A stretch of 12,749 nt of DNA from an uncultured Acidimicrobiaceae bacterium (GTDB taxonomy: Bacteria > Actinomycetota > Acidimicrobiia > Acidimicrobiales > Microtrichaceae). The translations under genes were made by a program, and so were the position numbers. Positions 1 through 6,819 of the stretch are shown in pieces; position 1 is the first letter of the stretch; each line of letters begins with the position of its first letter. The notes beneath the pieces were generated by a model that was not told the origin of the DNA, did not search any database, and saw only the letters and a program-made list of their open reading frames with translations. Location of the stretch: the NCBI GenBank assembly GCA_937868025.1, contig CALMLJ010000067.1, forward strand, positions 1 through 12,749. The letters are read 5' to 3'.

Positions 1-649
1 CGGCCTCCCGCTCGGCACGGCCCTCGGCCAGTGCCTCACGCCCCTTGACGACGTACTGCCCGGCGGCGAGGAGCGAGAAGATCACACCCGGAACGAGGCA
101 CACGTAGGCGACGACCTTCCACGTGGTCGTCCACCAGTCGGACATGCCGGGCTGGCTGGCGATCAGGAACGCCGGGAACGCACCCATGTTCGCGAAGGTG
201 CCGCACTTGCCCCACCACGTGACGTCCATGCGCTTGGCACCCATCGCCGTGATGGCCACGACCCACAGCGACACCAGCACCTCACGAACCAGGATGAGCC
301 ACGCGAACCACAAGGGCGCCGCGCCGTCGACGATGATCGCCACGATGCCGACCACCATCATGAACCGGTCGACGGTCGGGTCGTACATCTTGCCGAAGTT
401 GGACGTCTGGTCGAAGCGGCGGGCGACGTAGCCGTCGACCCAGTCGGTGGCGCCCAACGTGCCGAGCAGGAACCCGGCCCACCCCGGTGCGTCGCGCCCG
501 AACAACAGCCACAGGAACAGTGGGACGCAGGCCAGGCGAACGGTCGTGATGATGTTGGGCAGCGTCACGATCCGGTCGACGGCCAGGTCGCCCAGGCCCT
601 GCTCGTCGGCGTCGGGGCGATGGATCAAGTGATGATCGTGGCTGCTCAC
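1..649 (-). CDS. CDP-alcohol phosphatidyltransferase family protein (PgsA-like), 3' end outside the window
   Basis: This integral membrane enzyme family transfers a phosphatidyl group from CDP-diacylglycerol to a small alcohol; phosphatidylglycerophosphate synthase is the best-known member and the acceptor here cannot be told from sequence. The complete family signature is present: Asp69, Asp72-Gly73, Ala76-Arg77, Gly86, Asp90 and Asp94 in the spacing DxxDGxxAR-x8-GxxxDxxxD, which holds the metal ions and the CDP moiety. Around it lie several hydrophobic segments (for example about residues 36-50, 97-107 and 113-126). I chose the GTG at 649 because the in-frame stop upstream leaves no ATG; the N-terminus is His/Asp-rich and a later start is possible. 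The reading frame is still open at base 1, so the C-terminus is missing. The gene is divergent from the HIT gene, with about 50 bases between. Confidence 0.85.
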   Translation of the reverse strand, partial: MSSHDHHLIHRPDADEQGLGDLAVDRIVTLPNIITTVRLACVPLFLWLLFGRDAPGWAGFLLGTLGATDWVDGYVARRFDQTSNFGKMYDPTVDRFMMVVGIVAIIVDGAAPLWFAWLILVREVLVSLWVVAITAMGAKRMDVTWWGKCGTFANMGAFPAFLIASQPGMSDWWTTTWKVVAYVCLVPGVIFSLLAAGQYVVKGREALAEGRAEREA

Positions 650-689
650 AGACGAAGAGCCTACGCCCCACCACCGACAACCTCCCCGT

Positions 690-695
690 TACGAT
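690..695 (+). promoter_or_regulatory. -10 box TACGAT of a probable leaderless promoter
   Basis: TACGAT fits the actinobacterial TANNNT -10 consensus and ends 6 bases before the ATG at 702, so transcription should begin at or next to the A of the start codon. There is no Shine-Dalgarno sequence before this ATG, which agrees with leaderless translation. No convincing -35 box is seen. Confidence 0.5.
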
Positions 696-701
696 TCGAC
701 C

Positions 702-1145
702 ATGACCGACGAGACCCCCGAGCCCACGCTGTTCACCCGCATCATCCGGGGCGATCTCCCCGGGCGTTTCGTGTGGCGAGACGACGAGATCGTGGCGTTC
801 CTGACCATCGCACCGCACCAGTCGGGGCACACCCTCGTGGTGCCGGTGGCGCAGGTCGACCGTTGGACCGACCTCGCCGACGAGGTCTGGATCCGGCTCA
901 ACGTCGTGGCGCTCGAGATCGGTCGGGCCATGGAGACGGCATTCGACTGCGTGCGCGTCGGCACCGTCATCGCCGGCCTCGAGGTGCCGCACTGCCACGT
1001 GCACCTCATCCCCATCCAGTCCGAGGCCGACCTCGGCTTCGGCAACGCCGACCACCACGCGTCACCCGAGTCGCTCGATGGCGCCGCCGAACGGCTGCGG
1101 GCCGAGCTGCGAGCTCGCGGCAACGGCGCCGTCCCCGCGTCCTGA
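702..1145 (+). CDS. HIT family protein (histidine triad nucleotide hydrolase/transferase)
   Basis: Small nucleotide-binding enzyme of the histidine triad superfamily, which hydrolyses or transfers nucleoside monophosphates from substrates such as AMP-amidates or dinucleoside polyphosphates. The triad is clear at His97, His99 and His101 in HCHVHLIP, and the N-terminal half carries the typical FLTIAP and GHTLVVP strands (residues 33-48). The length of 147 residues is usual for bacterial HIT proteins. The native substrate cannot be deduced. ATG 702 is supported by the -10 box directly upstream. It reads convergently towards the SRAP gene, and a strong hairpin lies in the 114-base gap. Confidence 0.93.
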   Translation: MTDETPEPTLFTRIIRGDLPGRFVWRDDEIVAFLTIAPHQSGHTLVVPVAQVDRWTDLADEVWIRLNVVALEIGRAMETAFDCVRVGTVIAGLEVPHCHVHLIPIQSEADLGFGNADHHASPESLDGAAERLRAELRARGNGAVPAS

Positions 1146-1180
1146 CGAACCCCCTCCCCGGTCGCGCTCGCCGCGTCGAC

Positions 1181-1231
1181 GGAGGTTTGGACCGCAGTGC
1201 ACGCCCTGCGTGCGCTGCGGTTCACACCTCC
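1181..1231. terminator. Large hairpin between convergent genes, likely bidirectional terminator
   Basis: Nested complementary segments give a long stem: GGAGGT at 1181-1186 pairs with ACCTCC at 1226-1231, ACCGCAG at 1191-1197 with CTGCGGT at 1215-1221, and GCACGC at 1199-1204 with GCGTGC at 1208-1213. It sits 35 bases after the HIT stop and 28 bases beyond the SRAP stop on the other strand. There is no U-tract, as is common in GC-rich actinobacteria. No coding potential is seen here. Confidence 0.75.
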
Positions 1232-1259
1232 GACTCCTCGTCGGTCGTCGAGCGAGCCG

Positions 1260-1991
1260 CTACAGCAGCGACTGTTGCTCGGGGTGCCCGGCGCCGAGAA
1301 CCTGCTCCGCGGGGATCGGTTCGGCCAGGTGCCGACCGACATTGCGGACATTGCTGACGTCGGTCGACACCGGATGCATCGTGAGCAGCGACGCTGGTGC
1401 GGGCACGAGCAACGGCTGCAACCGCTCGACCTGGAGGTTGGACGGATCGAGCCAGTCGTCCCACGCCCGCCGCGGGAGGATCACCGGCATGCGGTCGTGC
1501 ACGGGCGCCATCGTCTCGTTGGCCTCGGTCGTGATGATGGTGGTCGACCGCACCACGACCTGCTCCCCTGCCACCTGGCCACGCCACTCCGCCCACAGGC
1601 CGGCGAACGCCAGCGGCTCGTCGTCCTTCCGGTGGATGAAGTACGGCTGCTTGCGCTTCTGACCGGCAACGGCCTGCCATTCGTAGAAGCCGTCCGCCGG
1701 GACGATGCACCGCCGCCGGGCGAAGGAGTGCTTGAACGAGTTGTTGGTCGCCAGCGTCTCCGCCCGGGCGTTGATCATGCGGTTGCCGATCTTGATGTCC
1801 TTCGCGAACCCCGGGACGAGCCCCCAGTGGAACTGGTCGAGCTTCCGCTCACTGCCGTCCTCGTAGACCACGTACACGTCGAGGGTCGGTGCGACGTTGA
1901 AGTTGGGTTCGAGCGGATCGCCCATCATCATCGCCGCGAAGTACTCGGCGATCTCCTCCGGTGGCGATGCCGACACGAACCTTCCGCACAT
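1260..1991 (-). CDS. SOS response-associated peptidase family protein (SRAP, YedK/HMCES type)
   Basis: SRAP proteins form a covalent thiazolidine crosslink with abasic sites in single-stranded DNA and so protect them during replication. All key residues are visible once translation starts at MCGRF: Cys2 (the nucleophile, exposed after Met removal), Asn74 in NARAET, Glu104 in GFYEW and His165 in HDRMP, matching the E. coli YedK set Cys2, Asn75, Glu105, His160. The 243-residue length is normal. An in-frame start at 2015 would add 8 residues and bury the catalytic Cys, so ATG 1991 is certainly right; a -10 box 7 bases upstream supports it. The gene is divergent from the GT2-GtrA gene. I see no LexA-type operator. 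Confidence 0.95.
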   Translation of the reverse strand: MCGRFVSASPPEEIAEYFAAMMMGDPLEPNFNVAPTLDVYVVYEDGSERKLDQFHWGLVPGFAKDIKIGNRMINARAETLATNNSFKHSFARRRCIVPADGFYEWQAVAGQKRKQPYFIHRKDDEPLAFAGLWAEWRGQVAGEQVVVRSTTIITTEANETMAPVHDRMPVILPRRAWDDWLDPSNLQVERLQPLLVPAPASLLTMHPVSTDVSNVRNVGRHLAEPIPAEQVLGAGHPEQQSLL

Positions 1992-1998
1992 GTGTCCG

Positions 1999-2004
1999 AC
2001 CGTA
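1999..2004 (-). promoter_or_regulatory. -10 box TACGGT of a probable leaderless promoter (SRAP gene)
   Basis: Read on the minus strand, TACGGT ends 7 bases before ATG 1991, placing the transcription start at the start codon. No ribosome binding site is present. This independently selects the start codon that exposes the catalytic cysteine. Confidence 0.55.
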
Positions 2005-2047
2005 GTTCGGGCCACCGACGCTCACCGGAGCGCGCCGCCTCCGCAAC

Positions 2048-2053
2048 TAGGTT
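2048..2053 (+). promoter_or_regulatory. -10 box TAGGTT (GT2-GtrA gene)
   Basis: TAGGTT matches TANNNT and ends 9 bases before the GTG at 2063, so the mRNA would have a leader of zero to about two bases. No Shine-Dalgarno sequence lies before the GTG. Confidence 0.45.
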
Positions 2054-2062
2054 CTTCGGATC

Positions 2063-3256
2063 GTGACCGATCCCCACTCAACCGCCGGCAACCGCCGGTT
2101 CGGTGAACGCCGCCGGGCACCCCAGTTGTCGGTGATCACCCCGACCTTCAACGAGGTCGACAACGTGGTGCCCCTGCTCGACAAGCTCGAGGCCGCACTG
2201 GGCGACCTGAGCCACGAGATCCTCGTGGTGGACGACGACTCCCCCGACCGCACCTGGGAGGTCGCCGAGGAGTACGCCGCGACCCACCCGAGCGTGCGCG
2301 TGTTGCGCCGCTTCAGCGACCACGGCCTCAGCTCCGCGGTGATGGCCGGCATGGAGGCGAGCACCGGCAAGGTGATCGCCGTCATCGACGCCGACATGCA
2401 GCACGACGAGCGGGTGCTGCCCGACATGGTGGCGGTGCTCGAGTCGGGCGATGCCGACCTCGTCGTCGGCACCCGGGCCGCCGACGGTGGGAGCTACGGG
2501 GAATGGTCGGCCTTCCGCCGCCTCGTGTCCTGGGTCGCCGCCATGATCGCCCGGGTCTTCCTGCGGGTCTCGACGACCGACCCCATGTCCGGGTTCTTCG
2601 CGATCTCCCGCGACGCCTACCGAACAGCCGCACCGGCGGTGAACGCCCAGGGGTTCAAGATCCTGCTCGAGTTCATCGGCCGCAACCCCGGCCTCCGCGT
2701 CGCCGAGGTCGGCTACGAGTTCCGCAATCGTGTCGCCGGCGAGACGAAACTGTCGCCGTCGATCATCCGGTCCTACCTGCTCGCGGTGTTCGAGCTGCGC
2801 TTCGGACGTCAGGTGAAAGGCCAGTTCTTCCTGTACTGCCTCGTCGGGGCCTCCGGCGTCATGATCAACCTCGCGGTGTTCTCGCTGTTCGAACTGCTCG
2901 ATGCCGGGTCCATCGACGTCGGGTTCGCCCGCCCCCTGCGCTGGTCGCTGATCGCCGGCATCGCCGCGTCGGTCGTCACGAACTTCGTGCTCAACAACTA
3001 CTTCACGTTCTGGGAGCGCCGGTACCGGCGCCACCACCTCGTGCAGGGCTTCGCGTTGTTCGCGCTGGTGTCGGGCCTCGGCGTGATCGTGCACGTGGCC
3101 GTGTTCCAGTTCCTGCAGGAGAACGGCTGGGGCAACGACGTGTTCGGTGAGGGTCCGACCCGGCTGATCCACGACGGCGTCGGGTTCGTCGTGGCGCTCG
3201 TGAGCAACTACTTCCTCAACGTCAACTACATCTGGAGGCGGCGCCCCGAGGTGTGA
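2063..3256 (+). CDS. Polyprenol-phosphate glycosyltransferase (GT2) fused to a GtrA membrane domain
   Basis: The N-terminal GT-A domain (about 21-245) resembles dolichol/polyprenol-phosphate mannose synthases: VITPTFNE at 24-31, VDDDSPD at 56-62, and the metal/nucleotide motif DADMQHDE with Asp109 and Asp111. The AGETKLS stretch near 225-231 matches the conserved GESK region of this family. Residues about 255-393 form a GtrA domain with four hydrophobic helices and the NYFTF and SNYFLNVNYIW motifs. The family moves a sugar (often mannose or glucose) from a nucleotide donor to a polyprenyl phosphate on the cytoplasmic face; GtrA domains anchor the enzyme or may help lipid-linked sugar cross the membrane. 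The GTG start is the first in frame with a -10 box before it. A membrane GT-C gene converges on it 21 bases downstream, a likely user of the product. Its C-terminal end is found twice more in this window as broken copies. Confidence 0.88.
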   Translation: MTDPHSTAGNRRFGERRRAPQLSVITPTFNEVDNVVPLLDKLEAALGDLSHEILVVDDDSPDRTWEVAEEYAATHPSVRVLRRFSDHGLSSAVMAGMEASTGKVIAVIDADMQHDERVLPDMVAVLESGDADLVVGTRAADGGSYGEWSAFRRLVSWVAAMIARVFLRVSTTDPMSGFFAISRDAYRTAAPAVNAQGFKILLEFIGRNPGLRVAEVGYEFRNRVAGETKLSPSIIRSYLLAVFELRFGRQVKGQFFLYCLVGASGVMINLAVFSLFELLDAGSIDVGFARPLRWSLIAGIAASVVTNFVLNNYFTFWERRYRRHHLVQGFALFALVSGLGVIVHVAVFQFLQENGWGNDVFGEGPTRLIHDGVGFVVALVSNYFLNVNYIWRRRPEV

Positions 3257-3271
3257 GCCTCGGAGCTCTGG

Positions 3272-3292
3272 GACCGGTCATGCGCACCGGTT
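3272..3292. terminator. Possible short hairpin between convergent glycosyltransferase genes
   Basis: ACCGGT at 3273-3278 and again at 3286-3291 can pair across a 7-base loop. The element overlaps the last codons of the minus-strand gene, so its role as terminator is uncertain. Confidence 0.3.
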
Positions 3293-4720
3293 GACGACGA
3301 CGAGCTTCCCGCCGGCGAGATCGGCGCGCTCGTCGACGTCGCAGGCGCCCGTGAGGTCGTCGAGGTCGGCGACGTCGGCGAGCCCGACGTCCATCCAGAC
3401 CATCAGGGTGCCCGCCGGCCAACCGTCGGCGGCGCGTCCGGCGCCACGGAGCGGCGGCGTGACGACCGGTCGATCGAGCGCCCATGCGACCACACCCGGG
3501 CTGTTGCTCACGACCAATGGCGCGTCGGCGGCAGCCGCCTCCTGCAGCACGTCGGAACGCACGACCGCCGGCGACAGGAGTCCCTGGGGTCGGCGGGCGA
3601 GACCGTTGCTCACCACGACGTTGATCGCCGCCGCTCCCGCCGCAGCGAGGAGCCCCAGTCGGGTCCATCGAAGGGCCGGCCGAACGCCCGAGGTTCGCTC
3701 GCTGAGCGCACCGACGGCGGGCGAGACCAGCGCGACCGCGGCCACGGCGAGGAGTGGTCCGCACGGCGCCAGGAGCCGGCCGTCGTCGAGCCGATCGAGG
3801 CGCGAGCCCACCGCACCGGCGACGGTCGCGACGAAGTAGAGCCCGGCGAATCCCACGGGAAGGGCCGCCGACCGGCGGAGGTCGGACCGCTGCGGAGCCG
3901 ACAGCGACCGTGCGGCCAGGGCCACGACCACCGCCACGATGCCGAACGACACGACGCCGACGAGCGCCGGGGCGTCGGGCGGGGCCGCCAGCTTCACCAC
4001 CCCGGTGACCGCCTGCATCACCACGTCGAGGGTCGACGCGTCGGCGGGGGCCCGCGGGCCGAGGGGCTGTGACCGGTCGACCGTCAGGTTGTGGACGACC
4101 GGCGCCCCACCGATCACGAGGACCGGCAGGACGAACACGCCCGCGGCGAGCCACCGCTGCCGCAGCGTCCCACCCCACTGCACGGACATCGGGAGCGCCA
4201 ACAGCACGAACACGAGACCGGCGTACCGCGTCGCCGCGGCGCACCCCACCAGGATTCCGGCAGCGCCGACGAGCGGCACGGAGCGGCGCGCCACGCCGGC
4301 GGAGAGCACGGCGCCGGCGGAGACAGCCAACGCGATCAGGAGCGATTCCGACCACGCATGAGCGGCCGTCCACACCGGCCAGATCGACACGGCGGCAACC
4401 GCGGCGACGACGCCGGCGTGGGACGAACCGGTGATCCGGCGTGCCCACCGGCCCGCAGCGAACGCGGTCACCGCGGTCGCCACCGCCGCCACGACCCGCG
4501 CCGCGGTGAGGAGTTCCGCCCCGAACCACGTGAGGGCTGCCAGCGCGGCGGGGTAGCCCGGGGCGAACTGGGTGAACGGCCGCCCGGCGGTGTCGAGCGG
4601 TCGACCCTCCACCAGCCACGAGCGGGCCGCGACCAGGTAGTCGAGTGAATCGGGGGTCCCGGTCAGGCGAGCGCTCGCCGCCCAGCCCACGACGCCGGCG
4701 ACGACCACCACGATGGTCAT
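3278..4720 (-). CDS. GT-C fold membrane glycosyltransferase (ArnT/PMT-like), putative
   Basis: A polytopic membrane protein of 480 residues with about ten hydrophobic helices. The first helix is followed by an acidic loop with Asp24 and Asp27 (DSLDY) and then QFAPGYPAAL at 51-60, the pattern seen in GT-C enzymes that take sugar from a polyprenyl-phosphate donor at the outer face. The region after the last helix (about 375-480) is a soluble tail of the type carried by this superfamily. Acceptor and sugar are unknown. ATG 4720 is the only start; a stop lies 20 codons upstream and no Shine-Dalgarno is seen. It ends 21 bases from the GT2-GtrA gene on the other strand, and is flanked by two direct copies of the GtrA 3' end (3175-3256 and 4819-4904). 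Family assignment is from topology and motifs only. Confidence 0.7.
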   Translation of the reverse strand: MTIVVVVAGVVGWAASARLTGTPDSLDYLVAARSWLVEGRPLDTAGRPFTQFAPGYPAALAALTWFGAELLTAARVVAAVATAVTAFAAGRWARRITGSSHAGVVAAVAAVSIWPVWTAAHAWSESLLIALAVSAGAVLSAGVARRSVPLVGAAGILVGCAAATRYAGLVFVLLALPMSVQWGGTLRQRWLAAGVFVLPVLVIGGAPVVHNLTVDRSQPLGPRAPADASTLDVVMQAVTGVVKLAAPPDAPALVGVVSFGIVAVVVALAARSLSAPQRSDLRRSAALPVGFAGLYFVATVAGAVGSRLDRLDDGRLLAPCGPLLAVAAVALVSPAVGALSERTSGVRPALRWTRLGLLAAAGAAAINVVVSNGLARRPQGLLSPAVVRSDVLQEAAAADAPLVVSNSPGVVAWALDRPVVTPPLRGAGRAADGWPAGTLMVWMDVGLADVADLDDLTGACDVDERADLAGGKLVVVNRCA

Positions 4721-4768
4721 CGGGAGCGCTGAACGCGCCGGGAGGCGGGTCGGGACAACGATCCACCC

Positions 4769-4774
4769 AATGTA
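4769..4774 (-). promoter_or_regulatory. Possible -10 box TACATT for the GT-C gene
   Basis: An unusually AT-rich patch (4768-4784) contains TACATT on the minus strand, overlapping a perfect palindrome TAACGTTA at 4773-4780. Use of this box would give a leader of about 40 bases before ATG 4720. The palindrome might be an operator; nothing else supports it. Confidence 0.3.
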
Positions 4775-4818
4775 ACGTTATTCTCCGGCGTCGCTCGGTC
4801 GTCGCGATCTTCGTCTCG

Positions 4819-4904
4819 TACGACGGCGTCGGGTTCGTCGTGCGCTCGTGAGCAACTACTTCGTCAACGTCAACGACACCTGGCGACGCCGACCCGAGGT
4901 GTGA
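4819..4904 (+). pseudogene. GtrA-domain 3'-end remnant (copy 2), frameshifted
   Basis: This 86-base segment repeats the last 27 codons of the intact GT2-GtrA gene, ending at the same stop codon. The first part is nearly base-for-base identical to 3171-3220, except for one missing G near 4842 that shifts the frame (GVGFVV continues as RS-stop). After the gap the frame reads SNYFVNVNDTWRRRPEV and then TGA, against SNYFLNVNYIWRRRPEV in the intact gene. Homology stops abruptly upstream of 4819. There is no start codon or N-terminal part, so it cannot make a product. It lies just upstream of the GT-C gene, in the orientation opposite to it, and its stop is 128 bases before the DM13 gene. Confidence 0.85.
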
Positions 4905-5023
4905 AGCAGCGGGGCGCCCGGTCGAGAGTTTCGAGATCGTTTCGAACTTCGGCCGGATCGGTGGCCGTTGGCTGGTCCACCATGTGGGGGACCCACCGGA
5001 CGCACCGTTGGGACGACCGCAAC

Positions 5024-5028
5024 GGAGG
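5024..5028 (+). promoter_or_regulatory. Ribosome binding site GGAGG deciding the DM13 start
   Basis: GGAGG is followed by 4 bases and ATG 5033. This favours ATG 5033 over upstream in-frame starts, whose extra residues (from 4901) would be Arg/Ser-rich and overlap the GtrA remnant. Confidence 0.7.
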
Positions 5029-5032
5029 CACG

Positions 5033-5617
5033 ATGGAACCACGGGACGACGCACCGACAACGGGCCGGAGATGGTTGCCGTGGGTCGCCGGCGTGATGGT
5101 GATCGTCGGCGCCGTCGTCGCCGTTGGCGTGTTCGGTATACACACGCTGTTCTTCGACGACGAGGTCACCGAGGCCGGACCGACGTTCGCTTCGGGCGCG
5201 GCCGCCGCGCCGACCACGACCGCCGCGTCAACGGCGACGACCGCGCCGCCTGCCGAACCGGCGTCGACGCCGACCACGGCATCGCCGACCACGACAGCGG
5301 CGACACCAGCCGTTCGCGAGGTGGCACGGGGCACGTTCACCGAGGTCGATCACCCCGGCGTCGGCACCGCGGTGATCCTGAGCGACGGCACGCAGACGTT
5401 CGTCCGGTTCGAGGACGACTTCGCGACCGACAACGGCCCCGACCTCTTCGCCGTCGTGTACCAGGGCGACCGCCTCATCGAACTCGCACCGCTCAAGGGC
5501 AACCGTGGCTCACAGAACTACGAGCTGCCCGCCGACCTCGACCCGGCGACGGTGACCGGCGTCGGCGTGTGGTGCAAGCGGTTCGACGCGACGTTCACGA
5601 CCGCCGCGTTCGGCTGA
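5033..5617 (+). CDS. Membrane-anchored DM13-domain protein
   Basis: A 194-residue protein with a short cytoplasmic N-terminus (GRR at 11-13), one transmembrane helix (about 14-40), a low-complexity Thr/Ala/Pro linker (about 55-93) and a C-terminal DM13 domain (about 98-194) facing outwards. DM13 hallmarks are GTAVILSDG, RFEDDFATDNGPDL, LKGNRGSQNYELP and VWCKRFDATF. DM13 is predicted to take part in electron transfer through its conserved cysteine, here Cys181, but biochemical proof for bacterial members is thin. Start chosen by the GGAGG ribosome site. It is a single-gene unit that converges on vapC with only 12 bases between the stops. The linker suggests that the domain is held away from the membrane, perhaps within the cell wall. 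Confidence 0.85.
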   Translation: MEPRDDAPTTGRRWLPWVAGVMVIVGAVVAVGVFGIHTLFFDDEVTEAGPTFASGAAAAPTTTAASTATTAPPAEPASTPTTASPTTTAATPAVREVARGTFTEVDHPGVGTAVILSDGTQTFVRFEDDFATDNGPDLFAVVYQGDRLIELAPLKGNRGSQNYELPADLDPATVTGVGVWCKRFDATFTTAAFG

Positions 5618-5629
5618 TCGGACGTTCCG

Positions 5630-6055
5630 CTACATCGCCAGGTACTCGCAATCCACGCCCAGAAGGTCGTAGGTACGTCGGGCGCGAAGGTCCCGAGAGA
5701 TCAGCCGACTCCCGTTCGTCCGGGCCGCCTCGCCGACGAGGGCGTCATAGACCGAGCCACCGGTGATCCCCAGCACGGCCAAACGAACCCAGAGATCCGC
5801 CAACCGATCGGGCGCCACCCAGTACACATCGGGAAAGGTGCGGCCGAGGATGTCACGGGCCGAGGACGCATCGACCTGCAAGTCTCCGGGCATTCGTGTG
5901 AGAACCGAATAGGTCTCGAAGGCAGCGTGGCCGGCCAACGCAGGTCGTCTCGATCGCACGATCGCAGCGCACGAACCATGAGCGGCGTGACTGGAGTCGA
6001 CGGCAGCGACCGCGACGCTCGTGTCAACCGCCCAGCGATCAGCGTTGGTCGCCAT
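5630..6055 (-). CDS. vapC: PIN-domain ribonuclease toxin, VapC family
   Basis: A 141-residue PIN domain, the usual VapC length. The four acidic metal-binding residues are visible: Asp11 in VDTSV, Glu47 in AFETYSVL, Asp104 in YDALVGEAA and Asp122 in ISRDLRA. VapC toxins cleave tRNA or rRNA and are blocked by their VapB partner. I chose ATG 6055 because it overlaps the end of vapB by 17 bases, typical of translational coupling; an in-frame start at 6079 would add 8 residues. All catalytic residues are intact, so the toxin should be active if expressed. Target RNA is unknown. Confidence 0.92.
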   Translation of the reverse strand: MATNADRWAVDTSVAVAAVDSSHAAHGSCAAIVRSRRPALAGHAAFETYSVLTRMPGDLQVDASSARDILGRTFPDVYWVAPDRLADLWVRLAVLGITGGSVYDALVGEAARTNGSRLISRDLRARRTYDLLGVDCEYLAM

Positions 6056-6284
6056 CGCGCCATCGCGACACGTCAGCATCGGTCACGACGATGCCGGCCA
6101 GCCGTTCGATCACGGGCCACCCATCGTCGTCGACCACCGCTCGACCCGGCCTGCGGGCGGGCGTCAGGCGAATGCCGTCGCCGTCGGCCGTCACGTCGAG
6201 CTCGGTCTCGGGTCCAATCGAGAAGCGGTCCCGGAGCTCCTTCGGGATGACAACTCTCCCGGCCCGATCGATCGTTACCATCAT
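6039..6284 (-). CDS. vapB: AbrB/SpoVT-type antitoxin, VapB family
   Basis: An 81-residue antitoxin with an N-terminal swapped-hairpin AbrB domain (about 2-45): TIDRAGRVVIPKELRDRF is the canonical DNA-binding signature of this family, and LTPARRP closes the domain. The C-terminal part (about 50-81), which would wrap around VapC, is acidic and Trp-containing. Three ATG codons lie close together (6293, 6284, 6281); ATG 6284 is preferred because a -10 box ends exactly 7 bases before it. VapB normally binds its own promoter, and an inverted repeat overlaps this start. The gene is first in the vapBC operon. Confidence 0.88.
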   Translation of the reverse strand: MMVTIDRAGRVVIPKELRDRFSIGPETELDVTADGDGIRLTPARRPGRAVVDDDGWPVIERLAGIVVTDADVSRWRDGDQR

Positions 6285-6297
6285 GGATGCCATGGTA
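6276..6297 (-). promoter_or_regulatory. vapBC promoter with overlapping inverted repeat, candidate VapB operator
   Basis: On the minus strand TACCAT (6292-6297) is a TANNNT -10 box 7 bases before ATG 6284. The same six bases recur inverted at 6276-6281 with a 10-base spacer, so the arms are TACCAT and ATGGTA about one and a half helical turns centre to centre. The right arm is also part of an 8-base palindrome TGGTACCA (6293-6300). Binding here would cover both promoter and start codon. Function is inferred from AbrB-type autoregulation. Confidence 0.45.
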
Positions 6298-6373
6298 CCA
6301 CCCGGCGCAGTGGACCGACCGAGAAGGGCTCGATCCCTGCCGATGCCCGCGTCCTGGTCGGCGAATCGACCGG

Positions 6374-6805
6374 CTACGGGCCGTGGCATCCCAGCAGGAG
6401 GCCGGCACCGGCCGGTCCGCCCAGATGTGGCAGGAGGCGCCGCAACGCCGCAGCGTGCGACTCGAGCACCTCGGGAAGCTGCTTCGAGCTACGGGCGGTG
6501 GACTGAACGTCTCGCGCGGGACCGAGCAGCGTTGCCGTGTAGAGGCAGACGAGGCCGGCCCGGACGCTGCGATCCCCCACCTGCGCACGAACCAATGTCG
6601 ACGCCTCCTTCTCGTGCGGAGTACGAGATCTCGACGCCGATCGTGCCGTCGCTGAACGAGATCTTGCCCGCCTCGTTCTTGTCGGCATACCCGTCGCACT
6701 TGAGGATCGCCCGGTCGATCGACTGCAGCGTCAACACGACCGTCACCACAGCGGTGATCGCTTTGAGGATCGTGACGACGGTGGGGCCGACGGCCGCGGA
6801 GCACC
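6374..6805 (-). pseudogene. Broken gene of unknown function, membrane-anchored, frameshifted and lacking its 5' end
   Basis: Two adjoining minus-strand frames have the GC-rich third positions of real coding sequence and join into one protein. The first (about 6805 down to 6618) has a hydrophobic helix ILKAITAVVTVVLTLQSI followed by a soluble part with CDGYADKNEAGKISFSDG and GVEISYSAR. After one base is gained or lost near 6618, the second frame continues as EASTLVRAQVGDRSVRAG, a helical stretch STARSSKQLPEVLESHAAAL, and ends GLLLGCHGP at the TAG of 6374. No start codon or upstream part exists; at about 6805-6820 the sequence meets the truncated end of a GtrA copy lying in the other direction. 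I do not recognise the family. Confidence 0.6.
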
Positions 6806-6819
6806 ACGCAGCGACCGGA

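Noticed and set aside
4773..4780. Palindrome TAACGTTA as a phage attachment core
   Set aside because: Eight bases are too short, it is not repeated in the window, and no integrase is present.
4901..5032. Upstream start at 4901 for the DM13 protein
   Set aside because: It would begin inside the stop region of the GtrA relic and add 44 Arg/Ser-rich residues; the GGAGG site fits ATG 5033.
3222..5060. Long open minus-strand frame of 612 codons overlapping the GT-C gene
   Set aside because: Extremely Arg/Gly-rich with no recognisable motif; it is the frame-shadow of the 3278-4720 gene, which has proper membrane helices and family motifs.
5212..5304. Repeated ACGACC/GCGACG units as a tandem repeat array
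   Set aside because: They encode the Thr/Ala/Pro stalk of the DM13 protein and are irregular, so low-complexity coding explains them.
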